Below the pieces are notes generated by a model that saw nothing but the letters and a program-made list of their open reading frames with translations, had not been told where the DNA came from and ran no database searches. Positions 8,172 through 18,700 of a DNA stretch of 64,000 nt are shown here, piece by piece; positions within the stretch are counted from its first letter, which is position 1, and each line of letters starts with the position of its first letter. Origin of the DNA: Microbacterium galbinum (GTDB lineage Bacteria; Actinomycetota; Actinomycetes; Actinomycetales; Microbacteriaceae). The DNA lies in assembly GCF_023091225.1 (NCBI RefSeq), contig NZ_JAHWXM010000001.1, positions 2,232,001 through 2,296,000 of the forward strand, given 5' to 3'. Made by a program: the position numbers and the translations under genes.

Positions 8172-8729
8172 TCAGGCCGCGACGATGTCGATCGACTGGA
8201 GCACGACGGGCTCGATCGGGCGGTCGCCGGCAGCGGTGGGAACCGAGCCGATCTTGTCGACGACGGCCTTCGAGGCGTCATCGGCGACCTCGCCGAAGAT
8301 CGTGTGCTTGCCCTTGAGCCACGGGGTCGGGTCGGTGGTGATGAAGAACTGCGAGCCGTTCGTGCCCTCGACCTCGCCCGTGATGGCGTTGCGGCGCAAG
8401 CCGGCGTTCGCCATCGCGAGGATGTACGGCTGGTCGAAGTTGAGCTCGGCGTTGATCTCGTCGTTGAAGTTGTAGCCCGGACCGCCGACGCCCTGACCGA
8501 GCGGGTCGCCGCCCTGGATCATGAAGTTCGGGATGATGCGGTGGAAGATGACGTCCTTGTAGAGGGGACCCTCGCCCGGCTTACCGGTCGCGGGGTTCGT
8601 CCACTCCTGGGTGCCGTCGGCGAGGCCGACGAAGTTCTTGACCGTCTTCGGGGCCTGGTCGCCGAAGAGGTTGATGACGATGTCACCGTGGTTGGTGTGC
8701 AGGGTTGCGACATGGGAAGCGTGAGGCAT
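8172..8729 (-). CDS. Cyclophilin-type peptidyl-prolyl cis-trans isomerase
   Basis: A 185-residue cytoplasmic isomerase that speeds prolyl bond rotation during folding. The start at 8729 gives MPHASHVATLHTNHGD; upstream in-frame codons have no family similarity. Characteristic segments are FHRIIPNFMIQGGDPLG, GSQFFIT and the tryptophan region PWLKGKHTIFGEV. No signal peptide is seen, so it is the cytosolic paralogue. It lies just before the rhomboid gene and the two are probably transcribed together. A GAGAAT sequence six bases before the ATG may be a weak leaderless -10 box. Confidence 0.93.
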   Translation of the reverse strand: MPHASHVATLHTNHGDIVINLFGDQAPKTVKNFVGLADGTQEWTNPATGKPGEGPLYKDVIFHRIIPNFMIQGGDPLGQGVGGPGYNFNDEINAELNFDQPYILAMANAGLRRNAITGEVEGTNGSQFFITTDPTPWLKGKHTIFGEVADDASKAVVDKIGSVPTAAGDRPIEPVVLQSIDIVAA

Positions 8730-8875
8730 ACGACCATTCTCGCAGAGCTTCCGGTGTGTTCGCCGGGTTCTCCTGCACATCTCGGGATAAGTCAAGGGGT
8801 GGGCGATTCCCTCCCCCCGTACAGACTTGTCTGGCAGGATGGGGAACCCGTACTCCACATCGACAGGAGAGCATC

Positions 8876-9400
8876 GTGAGCCTCAGCCGCAAGCGGAAGA
8901 AGCAACTGCGTCGTCTTCAGAAGGACGCGAACCAGCTCTGGGAGGCGCAGCAGGAGCTCGTCGGGCACGCTGCCGGCGTCGCCCGAGAGGCCAGCCACCA
9001 GCTCGGACACTCCTACCGGGAGCAGGTCGTGCCGGTCGTGCAGGACGCCTACAACCGTCGCGTCGCCCCCGTGGTCGACCGCGGCGTGAAGATCGGCAAG
9101 CACGTCGTCGACGACAAGGTCGTGCCGATCGTCGGAGGCGTCGTGGGCACGGCACTCAGCGCCTGGGACGTCGCCAACAACAAGCGTCACGGCATCGTCG
9201 CCCCGGTCTCGAAGAAGATCAAGAAGGCGCAGAAGGCCCACCAGAAGAAGCAGCAGCAGAGCTCGGGCCTCGGCTCGATCGTCGCGCTGATCCTCGGTGC
9301 CGCCGCAGCCGCCGCTGTGCTCTACGCCGCATGGACCGCTCTGCGTGCGGACGACGAGCTCTGGGTCGCCGACGACCCGCTCTCCGCGCCCGACGCGTGA
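8876..9400 (+). CDS. Conserved membrane protein of unknown function, basic N-terminus and one C-terminal helix
   Basis: A 174-residue protein starting with GTG at 8876, behind a clear AGGAGA Shine-Dalgarno. The first 25 residues are Lys/Arg rich (LSRKRKKQLRRLQKD) and run into an amphipathic, probably coiled-coil stretch. The middle alternates VVP and VAP motifs with glycines. A second Lys/Gln cluster (about 120-135) precedes a single Ala/Leu/Ile helix (about 138-160) and an acidic tail, so the bulk is probably cytoplasmic and tail-anchored. I do not recognise a functional family. The stop overlaps the start of the YbaK-like gene (GTGA), so they form an operon. Confidence 0.75.
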   Translation: MSLSRKRKKQLRRLQKDANQLWEAQQELVGHAAGVAREASHQLGHSYREQVVPVVQDAYNRRVAPVVDRGVKIGKHVVDDKVVPIVGGVVGTALSAWDVANNKRHGIVAPVSKKIKKAQKAHQKKQQQSSGLGSIVALILGAAAAAAVLYAAWTALRADDELWVADDPLSAPDA

Positions 9401-9894
9401 GCGCCGAACACTCCACCGACCCGCACGCGCGGGTCACCGACGCCGCCGCCGCTCGCGGTCTCGACATCGAGATCCGCGAGCGGCCGGAGGCGCGGAGCCT
9501 CTTCGAGGCAGCCGAGCTCCTGGGGCTCGACCCGTCCGGCATCGTGAAGACCCTCGTGGTCAAGCGCGCCGACGACACCTATCTGTTCGCCCTGATCCCG
9601 GGTGGACGCTCGATCTCGTGGCCCAAGCTGCGCGCCGTCGTGGGCGTGAACAAGCTGCGGCTCCCCGAGGCCGACCTGGCACTCGCTGCCACCGGTTACG
9701 AACGGGGAACCATCGTGCCGATCGGCAGCACGACCGACTGGCCCGTCTTCGCCGACGAGTCGATCGTCGGACAGCGCATCGCCATGGGAGCGGGAGCGCA
9801 CGGATACAGCCTGTTCGTCGACGCCGACGACCTCATCGCCGCCTACGGCGCCACCGTCGCCGACATCTCGGTTCCCGAGGAACCCCGGGCCTGA
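9397..9894 (+). CDS. ybaK: YbaK/EbsC family aminoacyl-tRNA deacylase
   Basis: A 165-residue protein of the YbaK/ProX fold, which hydrolyses mischarged tRNA such as Cys-tRNA(Pro). The GTG start overlaps the upstream stop by GTGA. Family features are IVKTLVVKRADDTYLFALIPGGRSI with the conserved lysine, and GYERGTIVPIG, which is the GGxSP-like loop region, followed by GAHGYSLFVDADDL. No extra domains. It converges on the Nudix gene 25 bases further on. Confidence 0.88.
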   Translation: MSAEHSTDPHARVTDAAAARGLDIEIRERPEARSLFEAAELLGLDPSGIVKTLVVKRADDTYLFALIPGGRSISWPKLRAVVGVNKLRLPEADLALAATGYERGTIVPIGSTTDWPVFADESIVGQRIAMGAGAHGYSLFVDADDLIAAYGATVADISVPEEPRA

Positions 9895-9919
9895 GCATCC
9901 GCTCGCTCGCGTGTCGCGG

Positions 9920-10342
9920 TCAGAAGATCCCGGCCATGCGCAGCGAGATGTCGACGAGCTTGACCCGCTGAAGCTCCGCGACCGCCGAGCGCGTGAACCA
10001 TCCCGCCATGTCGGTCGACCCGTCGGTCTCGTAACGCAGCTTGCCGCCCGTCACGGTCGCCCGATAGACGATGCGGAGGGTGTGCAGCGGCTGATCGGCC
10101 TTGTGCACGCGCTGGCTCGCGGGAATGACCCGGGAGTGGATGCCGAGCAACTCGCCGACCTTCACGGTGTACCCGGTCTCCTCGCGGAGCTCGCGGCGCA
10201 CGGCGTCTTCGGGAGACTCCCCGGCCTCGAGCCCTCCACCGGGCATCGTCCACGCGACGCGGCGGCCCTCGATCCAGCGCGCGAGGAGCAGGCGGTCGTC
10301 GTCGTCCGTGACGACCGCGTATGCCGCCACACGCAGGTCCAT
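9920..10342 (-). CDS. Nudix hydrolase
   Basis: A 140-residue Nudix protein. The full box is present as GGLEAGESPEDAVRRE followed by LREETGY, which supplies the metal-binding glutamates. The N-terminus MDLRVAAYAVVTDDDDRLLL is the first beta strand typical of short Nudix enzymes. Substrate cannot be told from sequence; most such small proteins hydrolyse nucleoside diphosphate derivatives. A TAGTGT box six bases before the ATG suggests a leaderless message. Confidence 0.9.
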   Translation of the reverse strand: MDLRVAAYAVVTDDDDRLLLARWIEGRRVAWTMPGGGLEAGESPEDAVRRELREETGYTVKVGELLGIHSRVIPASQRVHKADQPLHTLRIVYRATVTGGKLRYETDGSTDMAGWFTRSAVAELQRVKLVDISLRMAGIF

Positions 10343-10348
10343 TCCCCC

Positions 10349-10354
10349 ACACTA
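10349..10354 (-). promoter_or_regulatory. -10 box of a leaderless promoter for the Nudix gene
   Basis: TAGTGT with 6 bases (GGGGGA) to the ATG on the minus strand; the interval is too short for a 5' leader. Confidence 0.55.
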
Positions 10355-10478
10355 ACCGGCGCTCACCGGGGGATCTCCGCGTATGACGGATGCCGCGGGC
10401 GATCGATCACGAATCGAGAAGCCACGCGGCCCCCGGCGTCCTTACGCTGAGATCACCGCACCGATGAGAGGAGTCGTC

Positions 10479-10940
10479 ATGGCCGACGACAAGAAGACCG
10501 ACACGAAGAACTTCACCGCCGAAGAACGCGAAGCCATGCAGGCCGCCGCCCAGGAGGCCAAGGCGAAGCGCTCCCGCGCGAAGAAGACGCCCGAGGAGCA
10601 GCGCGCGGCAGGGGAGGCCGACCTGCGGGAGGCGATCGCCAAGCTGCCCGACGAGAACGACAAGAAGCTCGCCACCGCGCTGCACGAACTCGTCATGGAG
10701 GTCGCGCCCGACCTCATGCCCCGCACGTATTACGGCATGCCCGGGTGGGGGAAGGACGGCAAGGTGCTGTGCTTCTTCCAGCCCGCGAGCAAGTTCAAGG
10801 TGCGTTACGGCACGTTCGGCTTCGAGCCCATCTCGAACCTCGACGAGGGCACGATGTGGCCGACCGCCTATGCTCTGCTCGAACTCACCCCGGCGAACCG
10901 CACGCTGCTCACCGAGCGCATCCGTCTCGCCATCAGCTGA
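10479..10940 (+). CDS. DUF1801-like protein with a charged N-terminal region
   Basis: A 153-residue protein. The ATG at 10479 is preceded by AGAGGAG at a good distance; an earlier in-frame ATG at 10383 has no such site. The first 55 residues are highly charged (Lys, Glu, Ala), probably flexible or helical. The rest, from about DLREAIAKLP, resembles DUF1801 (YdhG/YjhX-like) proteins, with MPRTYYGMPGWGKDGKVLCFFQPA and the core KVRYGTFGFEP. Some members are described as intracellular iron chaperone-like; the role here is unknown. Confidence 0.78.
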   Translation: MADDKKTDTKNFTAEEREAMQAAAQEAKAKRSRAKKTPEEQRAAGEADLREAIAKLPDENDKKLATALHELVMEVAPDLMPRTYYGMPGWGKDGKVLCFFQPASKFKVRYGTFGFEPISNLDEGTMWPTAYALLELTPANRTLLTERIRLAIS

Positions 10941-10954
10941 GGCCCGCGGCGGAG

Positions 10955-10960
10955 TAGCGT
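10955..10960 (+). promoter_or_regulatory. -10 box of a leaderless promoter for the M24 peptidase gene
   Basis: TAGCGT with 7 bases to the GTG at 10968. This decides for the 10968 start over the GTG at 10959, which overlaps the box. Confidence 0.55.
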
Positions 10961-10967
10961 GGGCCGG

Positions 10968-12083
10968 GTGAGCACTCCGCCCTTCTCCTCCTCCGTATAC
11001 TCCGCCCGTCTCGAGCGAGCATCCGCTCTCGCCGCCGAAGCGGGGCTCGACGCCGTCATCGTCGGCCCCGGTCCCGACCTGCAGTACCTGATCGGGGTAG
11101 AGGGAGACACGATCGAGCGGTTGACCGCTCTCGTGATCGGGCCCGGTGTCGCGCCGACCGTGGTCGTGCCCCGCATGGAACTCGCGAAGGTGCGCAGCAC
11201 GGCGGTCGGCACGCTCGGCCTCGCGGTGTCGGACTGGGTCGACGGCGAGAACCCGTACGACCTGGTCGCGGACGCCGTCGGATCGGTGGCGCGGGTCGGG
11301 GTGTCCGATGCCCTGCCCGCCCTGCACGTGATCCCGATCGGCGAGCGCCTGGGCGTGCGTCTCGAGCTCGCGACGCCCGTGCTGCGGGAGGGTCGCATGA
11401 TCAAGGATGCCGCCGAAATCGCCGAGCTGCGTCGGGCGGGCGACGCGATCGACGCCGTGCACCGCCGCGTGCCCGAGTGGCTGCGCGCCGGTCGCACCGA
11501 ACGCGAAGTCGCCGCCGACATCGCCCGGGCCATCGTCGCCGAGGGTCACGAGACCGTCGAATTCGTGATCGTCGGGTCGGGGCCGAACGGCGCGGACCCG
11601 CATCATGAGGTGTCGGATCGCGTGATCGAAGAGGGCGACATCGTGGTCGTCGACATCGGGGGAGCGGTGCCCAGCGGCTACAACTCCGACAGCACGCGCA
11701 CCTATGCGGTTGGCGCCCCCGATCCGGAGGCGGCTGAGCGCATCGCCGTACTCGTGCGCGCGCAGCAGGCGGCAGTGGACGCCGCACGGCCCGGGGTCAC
11801 GGCATCCGAGGTCGACGCCGCCGCCCGGCAGGTGCTCGCGGATGCCGGGCTGGGCGAGGCCTTCCTGCACCGCACGGGTCACGGCATCGGCGTCTCCGTG
11901 CACGAGGAGCCCTACATCGCGCCCGGAAACGACCTGGTGCTGCGCGAGGGCATGGCCTTCAGCATCGAGCCCGGCATCTACTTCTCGGGGGAGTGGGGCG
12001 CCCGCATCGAGGACATCGTCGTGCTCACCGCCGACGGCTGCGAGCGCCTCAACACCTCCGAGCATTCCCTGCGCTCGGTCTGA
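10968..12083 (+). CDS. M24 family metallopeptidase (Xaa-Pro aminopeptidase-like)
   Basis: A 371-residue aminopeptidase P-type enzyme. The N-terminal half (to about 140) is the creatinase-like domain; the C-terminal half is the pita-bread catalytic domain. Metal ligands are visible: Asp in DIVVVDIGG, Asp in YNSDSTRTY, His in RTGHGIGVSVHEEP, Glu in FSIEPGIY and Glu in ARIEDIVV. It would remove N-terminal residues preceding proline from peptides in the cytoplasm. The GTG at 10968 is preferred because a TAGCGT -10 box ends seven bases before it; GTG at 10959 is possible with a GGAG four bases upstream. Confidence 0.9.
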   Translation: MSTPPFSSSVYSARLERASALAAEAGLDAVIVGPGPDLQYLIGVEGDTIERLTALVIGPGVAPTVVVPRMELAKVRSTAVGTLGLAVSDWVDGENPYDLVADAVGSVARVGVSDALPALHVIPIGERLGVRLELATPVLREGRMIKDAAEIAELRRAGDAIDAVHRRVPEWLRAGRTEREVAADIARAIVAEGHETVEFVIVGSGPNGADPHHEVSDRVIEEGDIVVVDIGGAVPSGYNSDSTRTYAVGAPDPEAAERIAVLVRAQQAAVDAARPGVTASEVDAAARQVLADAGLGEAFLHRTGHGIGVSVHEEPYIAPGNDLVLREGMAFSIEPGIYFSGEWGARIEDIVVLTADGCERLNTSEHSLRSV

Positions 12084-12120
12084 GCGCTCGCGCGGGGTGG
12101 GGGCGCTGGGACGGGAGAAA

Positions 12121-12570
12121 TCAACTGGCGAGTGGGTGCCAGTGGCGTTCGGTCAGCGTCGCGAGATCGACCCAGGTGCCGTCGATGATCGGGGCATCCG
12201 GAGACGCCCACACGCCGAAGTGGGCGCGCGGAGTCGGCCAGGGGTAGTCGTCCACCGGACGCTCGACGACGTTGCGCACGGCACCGACGAACGCGAGATC
12301 GGCACCGAGACCCGCCACCTCCGCGGCGAGCGCGCGGATCGCGACCGATCCGTCGAGATCGTTCGCAGCCGTCAGTCCCGTCGGGAGGTCGAGCTTTCCC
12401 GTCTCCGCCCGGGGGACGCAGAACACCTCGTCACCGCGGCGAAGGAGCAGCCTCACCATCGACATCGGGCTCGACGGACTGTCCCGCCGCACGACTTCGG
12501 CCCGGCCACCCGGCGGGAGCCACGGGGCATCCGACGTCACGCGGACGACGATCTCGTGCTCGGCATCCAT
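12121..12570 (-). CDS. Nudix-fold-like protein with a degenerate Nudix box
   Basis: A 149-residue protein. The stretch MVRLLLRRGDEVFCVPRAETGKLDLPTG resembles the strand-loop that leads into the Nudix helix, and the GAVRNVVERP and HFGVWASP segments fit later strands. However, the REXXEE glutamates are not seen where they should be (AIRALAAEVAGLG), so catalysis of the ordinary kind is doubtful. The C-terminal IDGTWVDLATLTERHWHPLAS also fits Nudix proteins. A TACGCT box six bases before the ATG suggests leaderless transcription. Confidence 0.65.
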   Translation of the reverse strand: MDAEHEIVVRVTSDAPWLPPGGRAEVVRRDSPSSPMSMVRLLLRRGDEVFCVPRAETGKLDLPTGLTAANDLDGSVAIRALAAEVAGLGADLAFVGAVRNVVERPVDDYPWPTPRAHFGVWASPDAPIIDGTWVDLATLTERHWHPLAS

Positions 12571-12576
12571 CCCGTG

Positions 12577-12582
12577 AGCGTA
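12577..12582 (-). promoter_or_regulatory. -10 box of a leaderless promoter
   Basis: TACGCT with 6 bases (CACGGG) to the ATG of the Nudix-like gene on the minus strand. Confidence 0.5.
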
Positions 12583-12605
12583 TCGGGCGGTCACGTGGTG
12601 GGACG

Positions 12606-12693
12606 CTTCGACAGGCTCAGCGACCCAGCGGACGTGCCCTGACCCAGCGGACGTGCCCTGACCGCAGGAACTGGGTCCCTGAGCCTGTCGAAG
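12606..12693. repeat. Inverted repeat with an internal tandem duplication
   Basis: CTTCGACAGGCTCAG (12606-12620) and its exact complement (12679-12693) form 15-bp arms. Between them a 19-bp unit, GACCCAGCGGACGTGCCCT, is repeated twice head to tail without change (12622-12640, 12641-12659). The arm sequence resembles repeats near 31 kb, so this is probably a REP-like intergenic element; the tandem copy looks recent. Confidence 0.75.
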
Positions 12694-12712
12694 GGCCCGC
12701 CACGAGAAAGGC

Positions 12713-12749
12713 GAAGCCGCCCTCCCCCGGGGGCGGGGAGGGCGGCTTC
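12713..12749 (-). terminator. Terminator after the GH92 gene
   Basis: A perfect 15-bp stem, GAAGCCGCCCTCCCC and its complement, with a 7-base loop, 20 bases beyond the stop of the minus-strand mannosidase gene. A CCTTTCT pyrimidine tract follows on that strand. Confidence 0.85.
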
Positions 12750-12769
12750 TGTGGGGAGTGGAGCGGGGG

Positions 12770-15700
12770 TTAGGACTCCACGCGGCGTCGGCGCAGCACC
12801 AGCACGCCACCGGCGGCGAGCAGGAGCAGCAGCACCGCGATCGCGGCGATCGGGACGGTTCCGCCGGTTCCGGCGAGCCCGTCGCCGCCACCACCGCCAC
12901 CGACCGGTGCGGCAGTGATCGTGAGAGCGCCTTCCGCGGTCAGACCGGAATCTGCTCCGACGGCGATCAGCGTGTGGGCGCCGACCTCCGCGTTCGTCGG
13001 GATCGTCACCTGGAGTCGGAATGCTCCGGACTCGTCGGCGACGGCATCCGTCAGGTGGATCGGCTCGGAGTGCAGCGTCAGCGACACGACCTCGCCCGAG
13101 GCGAACCCGCGACCGGTCACCTGCACCGTGCCACCCTGCTGAACGGTCGACGCTCCGATCACGAGCTCGGCCTCGAGCACCGGGGTGTCGCGCACGTCGA
13201 TCGTGAGAGGCGCCGACTCCGAGGCGCGGAACGCCGTGTCGTCGGCCGGCACGAACCGGGCGATGTAGGTGTGCGCACCCGAGGTCGCGATGGTGACGTC
13301 GGCCGTGGCCGTGCCACCGGTGACCTCCGCCGAGCCGACGATCTCGTCGCCCTCGAAGAAGTCGACCTTGCCGGCGGCGCCCGCGGGCTTCACCGTCGCG
13401 ATCAGCGGGATCGACTCGCCCGCGACCGGGTCGTCCGATCCGGCCGACAGCGAGACCGACGTGTTGCGCGGGGCCGTCGGGTCGACGGCCACCTGGACCG
13501 CTCCACGAGCCTCGACCTTCGAGACGTCGCCGAGCGCCACCACCGGGTGCGCGCCGTCGATGGCATCCACCGGAACCGTGATCTCGGCACTGATCGCACC
13601 GTTCCCATCGGCCTTCACGACCACCGGGGTCTCCGAGTCGATGCGCACCGACACGTTCTCTCCGGCGGCGAAGCCCGAACCCGTGATGGTCACCCGGTCT
13701 CCCGGGGCGACCGTGCCCTCGGGCACCTGGATCTCGGGGGCGTACTCGGGCTCGGGGTCGACGACCCCGATCTCGAGCTGCGCATCCGCCGACCGCACGC
13801 CGTCGTCGGCCGTGACCGTCACCGTGTAGGTGCCGGCGGTGGCGTAGGTGTGCGTTCCCGTGACCGCGCCGTCGGCGATCGTCACTTCGGCGACAGGAGT
13901 TCCGTCACCCCAGTTGACGAGTGCCGACGTCTCGCCCTGACCACCGGCGATCGTCGCGAGCGTCGCGTCGAACTCCTCGCCCGCGATCTGACCGTCGACC
14001 GTTCCGGCCGTGACGCTCAGGGGAGCGGCTGCCGTGCGGTCGCCGTCCGAGGCGAGAGCGAAGATGTGCACGCGTCCGTCGTTGAGCGAACCCGCCTCCT
14101 TCGGCATCGTGAGCGACTCGACGACCTTCGGCGCACCGTCTCCATCGACCGCCAGCGGGATGCCGGCGGTGGCGTAGATGGCGGTGTTCTTCACCGAACC
14201 CTCGGGACCCGTGCCCGAGAGGCGGCCCTCCGAGATCGTCAGCACCGTGTTGCCCTTGTAGGGGTTGCCGGATGCGCCGACCCAGTCGCCCAGGCTGATC
14301 GTCACCTGCTGCGTCGTGCCGTCGGTGAAGTGCAGCGTCGCGACCGAGTCGCGGTTGCTCTCGGTGGCGGTTCCGATGAACGCGATCTGCGTGGCACCGG
14401 TGCCGAGCGACACCTTGACCGTCTGACCCTCGCCCGTGATGTTGTCGGGCTGGCCGGCCGGGATCGCCGGCAGGTCGTAGGTCAGCGTCGTGTTCGGGAC
14501 GGTCAGGGTCTGACCCTGCACGAAGCCGTCGGCGTTGATCTTGTCGCGGAAGTACCCGTGGCCCTGCGAGTCGCAGTTCGCGGCCGTGACGCCCAGATCA
14601 CCGATGCAGACGTTGTTGAAGGCGCCGACCAGCGTCTCATCGCGGAACGCGGTCACCATCGCCGTGGTCTGGGCCACCGCTCCGGCCGAGTCCCGCACCG
14701 TGATCGCTGCCGAGTACGTGCCCGGCTTCGTGAAGGTGTGCGGTGCGCTCACCTTCCAGCCACCCAGGTCGTCGCGCGTCAGCGTCACGTCGGTCACCGC
14801 GACGCCGTCGCCGTAGTCGACCGTGACGGTGTAGCCGGAGGCATCCGTCTCGGTCCCGACGATGGTGGCGAGGGTTCCCGTGAACTCGGTGTCGACCGCG
14901 ACCCGCTGCGGCGATCCGGCCGAGATGGCGAGACCGTCGGCGGCGGATGCCGAGGCGAACAGTTCGACCTCCGAGAGCGCGAGCGTCGCGGCATCCGTCT
15001 TCAGCGTCAGCTTCACGCTCGTGAAGCCGTCCTGGTTCGCGGTCGTGAACGGTCGCGTCTGCGTGTCCCAGGTGAAGGACTGCGCCGTGCGGCTGTCGAT
15101 CTCGGTCCAGGTGGTGCCGTCGACCGAGCCCTCGAGCGTCCAGCTCGACGGCGCGTTCGCCCTGTTCGCACTCGTGAGTGTGTACTGGCCGATCGAGACC
15201 GGACCGGACTGAGACGTCCAGACGAGTTCGGCGGTGTCGCCCGTGAACGCCACGTTGGAGCTCATGTTGTCATCGACGAGCGACCCGACGGGGGTTCCGT
15301 CGGTGGCCGTCAGCACGCCGCGTCCGGCCTTCGTCGCGTCGACCAGGGTCGCGGGCACGTCGAGCTCCTCACCGAGGTCCTTCGCACCCCACGCCGAGGG
15401 CGTGTCGCTCATCGTGAAGTCGAGCGTTCCGCCCGCGCGGACGAGGTCTCCGTCGAAGGTGGTCTCGGTGATCGGGGTGCCGTTGATGCTGGCGCCCGCC
15501 ACGTAGTCCTTGCCCGCGGACGCCCCGGGGGCGTTGATGACGAGCTTCTTGCCGCCGATGTTCAGTGTCGCGCTGTCGAATAGCGGCGTACCGATCGTGT
15601 AGTCGCCGGAGCCGACCTCGAGCGGGTAGAAGCCGAGCGCCGAGAAGACGTACCAGGCCGAGAACTCGCCGTTGTCCTCATCGCCCGGGTAGCCCTGGCC

Positions 15701-18700
15701 GATGTCGTCGCCGATGAAGAGGCGGTCCTGGATGTCGCGGATCAGCTCCTGCGCACCCGAGGGGTCGCCCGCCTCGGCGAGCACGTAGGGGATGTGGTGC
15801 GCGATCTGGTTCGACATGCCGAGCATGCCCAGTCGCACGTCACGCGCCTCGCGCGCCTCGTGGATGCCGGAGTAGTCGGCCTTCTCGCGCACGGTGAGGA
15901 AGTCGTGCATCACGTCGACCAGGCCCTGGCGTCCGCCGTAGAGCGCGGCCAGGCCGTCGACGTCGTGCGGCGCGTGGAAGCCGAAGGTCCAAGCGCTCGC
16001 CTCGGTGAAGGCACCGCCCCACGCCTTCTTGTCGAAGTCGGCGCCCGAGGTCCACGAGCCGTCGGCGTTGCGCGAGGTGAACGTGCCCGCCTCCGGGTTG
16101 AACATCTCGCCGTAGTGCTCGGCGCGCGCCTCGAAGTACGTCGCCTCCTCCTTTAGCTGAGCGACGCGGTCGGCGGGGGTGTTCGGGTCCTCCGACAGGG
16201 CCTTCGCCATCTCGGCGATACCGAAGTCGTTGATGTAGCCCTCGAGACCCCACGACGCGCTCTCGTGGGTGGTGGCCTCGGTGTAGCCGAGGAAGATCGA
16301 CTGCCCGAGTCCCTTGCGGCCGACGGCGTTGGATGCCGGCAGCACGGTCGCGTTCTTCACCGCGGCGTCATAGGCCTCGAGTGCCGTGTCGGTCGAGAGG
16401 GCGCCTGCGAGGTACGCCTCGGCGAACGCGACGTCGGAGCTCGTGCCGGTCATCAGGTCGGCGTAGCCGGGAGACGACCAACGTGCGATCCATCCGCTGT
16501 CGCGGTACTGCTGCACGAAGCCGTCGACGAGTTCTTCGGTCACGTCGGGGTAGAGCATCGAGTACAGCGGCCAGGCGGTGCGGTACGTGTCCCAGAAGCC
16601 GTTGTTGACGTAGATCTTGCCGTCGACGATCTTGGCGTTGGTCTGGGTGTCGCTCGCCGAGCCGGTCGTGCCGGCCACGGGGCTCGCGTACTTGTAGACC
16701 GGGTCCGCCTCGGTGCCCGTGTTCTCGAACTGCGAGTTCGGGTACAGGTTGAGCCGGTACAGGCTCGAGTAGAGCGTGATGAGCTGCGTGTCGGTCGCGC
16801 CCTGCACGTCGTCGACGACCGAGAGGCGCTCGTTCCAGGCATCCTTCACCGCGGCGTGGGCGTCGTCGAACGAGACGTCCTTCAGTTCGAAGTCGTGGTT
16901 CTTCTTCGCCTGGTCCTGCGAGATGAACGACGACGAGATGCGCAGCTCGACCGAGCGGTCACCGGTCGTGTCGAACGAGGCGAAGCGCGCGGTGCCGTTG
17001 CGGTCGCCGACGGTCGTCGGGCCGGCCGTCGCGGGTGCGCGGTCGAAGGTGCCGTAGACGAACATGCGGGTGCGTCCGGGCCAGCCGGAACCTCCGTCGA
17101 CCCAGCCGCTGACCGTGTCGCCCGAGATCGAGAGCTTCGACGAGTTCACGAGCTGATCGATGAGGATCGAGCTCGCGTCGCCGGCGAACTCGAAGCGGTA
17201 GATCGCACCGTGGTCGGTGGCGGTCACCTCGGTGCGGATGCCGTTGTCGAAGGTGACGTCGTAGATGTCGGGCCGCGCGATCTCGTTCTCGTGCGTGAAC
17301 GTGAGCTTGCGGTCGTTCAGGTTCGAGGTCGGGTTGGCGTTCGCGGCGGGGAGCACGGCGAGCTGGTTGCGGTCGCCCATCCAGATGCTCGGCTGGTGCG
17401 AGAAACCGATGCCGTTGAGTCCGGGCTTGTTCTGCGCGTTGTTGGCGCGCTGGTACTGGTAGATCGTTCCGGTGTTGTCCGCGTTCGTCATCGGGGTGAT
17501 GAAGTTGAAGCCGTTGGGCCAAGCCGTCGCGGGCAGGTTGTTGCCGCGGGAGAAGCCACCGGTCGAGTTCGTGCCGCGGCGGGTGTCGACGTACGACACG
17601 AGTCCGTCGGAGTCATCGAGCGGGGTCGCGGCGTCGATCTCGACGTCGTCGAGCCAGCCGGTGAACGCGGTGGCCGCGGTCGGCGCCTCGATGTTCTTCA
17701 CGTCCGCGCCCGGGTGGGAGTACGTGAAGCGGATGTCTTCGACGGTGCGACCCTCGAAGGCTCCGAGGTCGACGGTGACCTTGTTCCACTGGTTGGGCCA
17801 GAGCCTGTTCGAGCGGCCCTGCTCGGTGGCGGTGACGGGGTAGCCGTACGAGTCGGTCACGCCGGGCGTCGCGGCGAGCGTGGTGCCGTCGTCGAAGGCG
17901 AGATCGACGGCCACGAAGGTGGCCGCGTACGTCTGCTCGCCGTCGAGCACGGGGAAGACGAGGTACGACAGCTGGCTGTCGCCGTCGACGATCACATCGA
18001 CGTTCTCGTAGAGGGTGGTGGTCGACGATGCGGCGCCGGCGTCGAGGTGACGGCCCGAGTACTGCACGGCCTTGGTTCCGGTGAAGCCGACGCCGGTCTT
18101 GGCGGTGTCGGACGCCGTCGGACCGTTGCCGACGACGACACGCAGGTCGCTCGCGGTCGGGGCGCCGTCGCTCACCGCGATGGGCTCGAAGTCGGCGAGC
18201 TGGATGAGGTTGGTGGTGGGCGTGCGGTTCTCGGTGATGTCGAGACGGTAGTAGAGGAACGGCGCGCTCGGCGCAGCCAGTTCGAACGTGCGGGTCTGAC
18301 CGCGCGCGGTGAACATCTCCCCGGTCCGCTCGTCGACCGGGGTCCAGTCCGTGCCGTTGTTCGAGCCCAGCACGCGGAAGTTCTTGGGGTCGCGCTCCTG
18401 CGCGTCGCCACCCGAGGTGAGCGTGTACTTCTGCAGCGGCTGCGCGGCGGTGAGCTGGTACTGCAGCCACCCCTTGTTGACGAAGGCGAGCCACTTGGTC
18501 GAGGCGTTGGCGTCGGCGGCGAACACGGCGGCTTCGTTCGGCGCGTTCTGCGCCGAGGCCGTGACACCGTTCGGCGCGATCGCGGGCAGCATGCTGCCGG
18601 GGGCGAAGCGGTCGCCGGTGATGTTGACGGCTTCACCGGTGCCCGCGAGTGCGGGCACCGCATCCGTCGATTCGAAGGACGACGAGAACGTCCCTCCTGC

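Noticed and set aside
10959..10967. GTG at 10959 as the start of the M24 peptidase
   Set aside because: It overlaps the TAGCGT -10 box that ends seven bases before the GTG at 10968; it stays as a possible alternative.
12758..15583. A 941-codon open frame on the plus strand opposite the mannosidase gene
   Set aside because: It is the antisense of a clearly assigned GH92 gene; the translation is Arg/Gly/Asp-rich low-complexity sequence with no family features, as expected in high-GC DNA.
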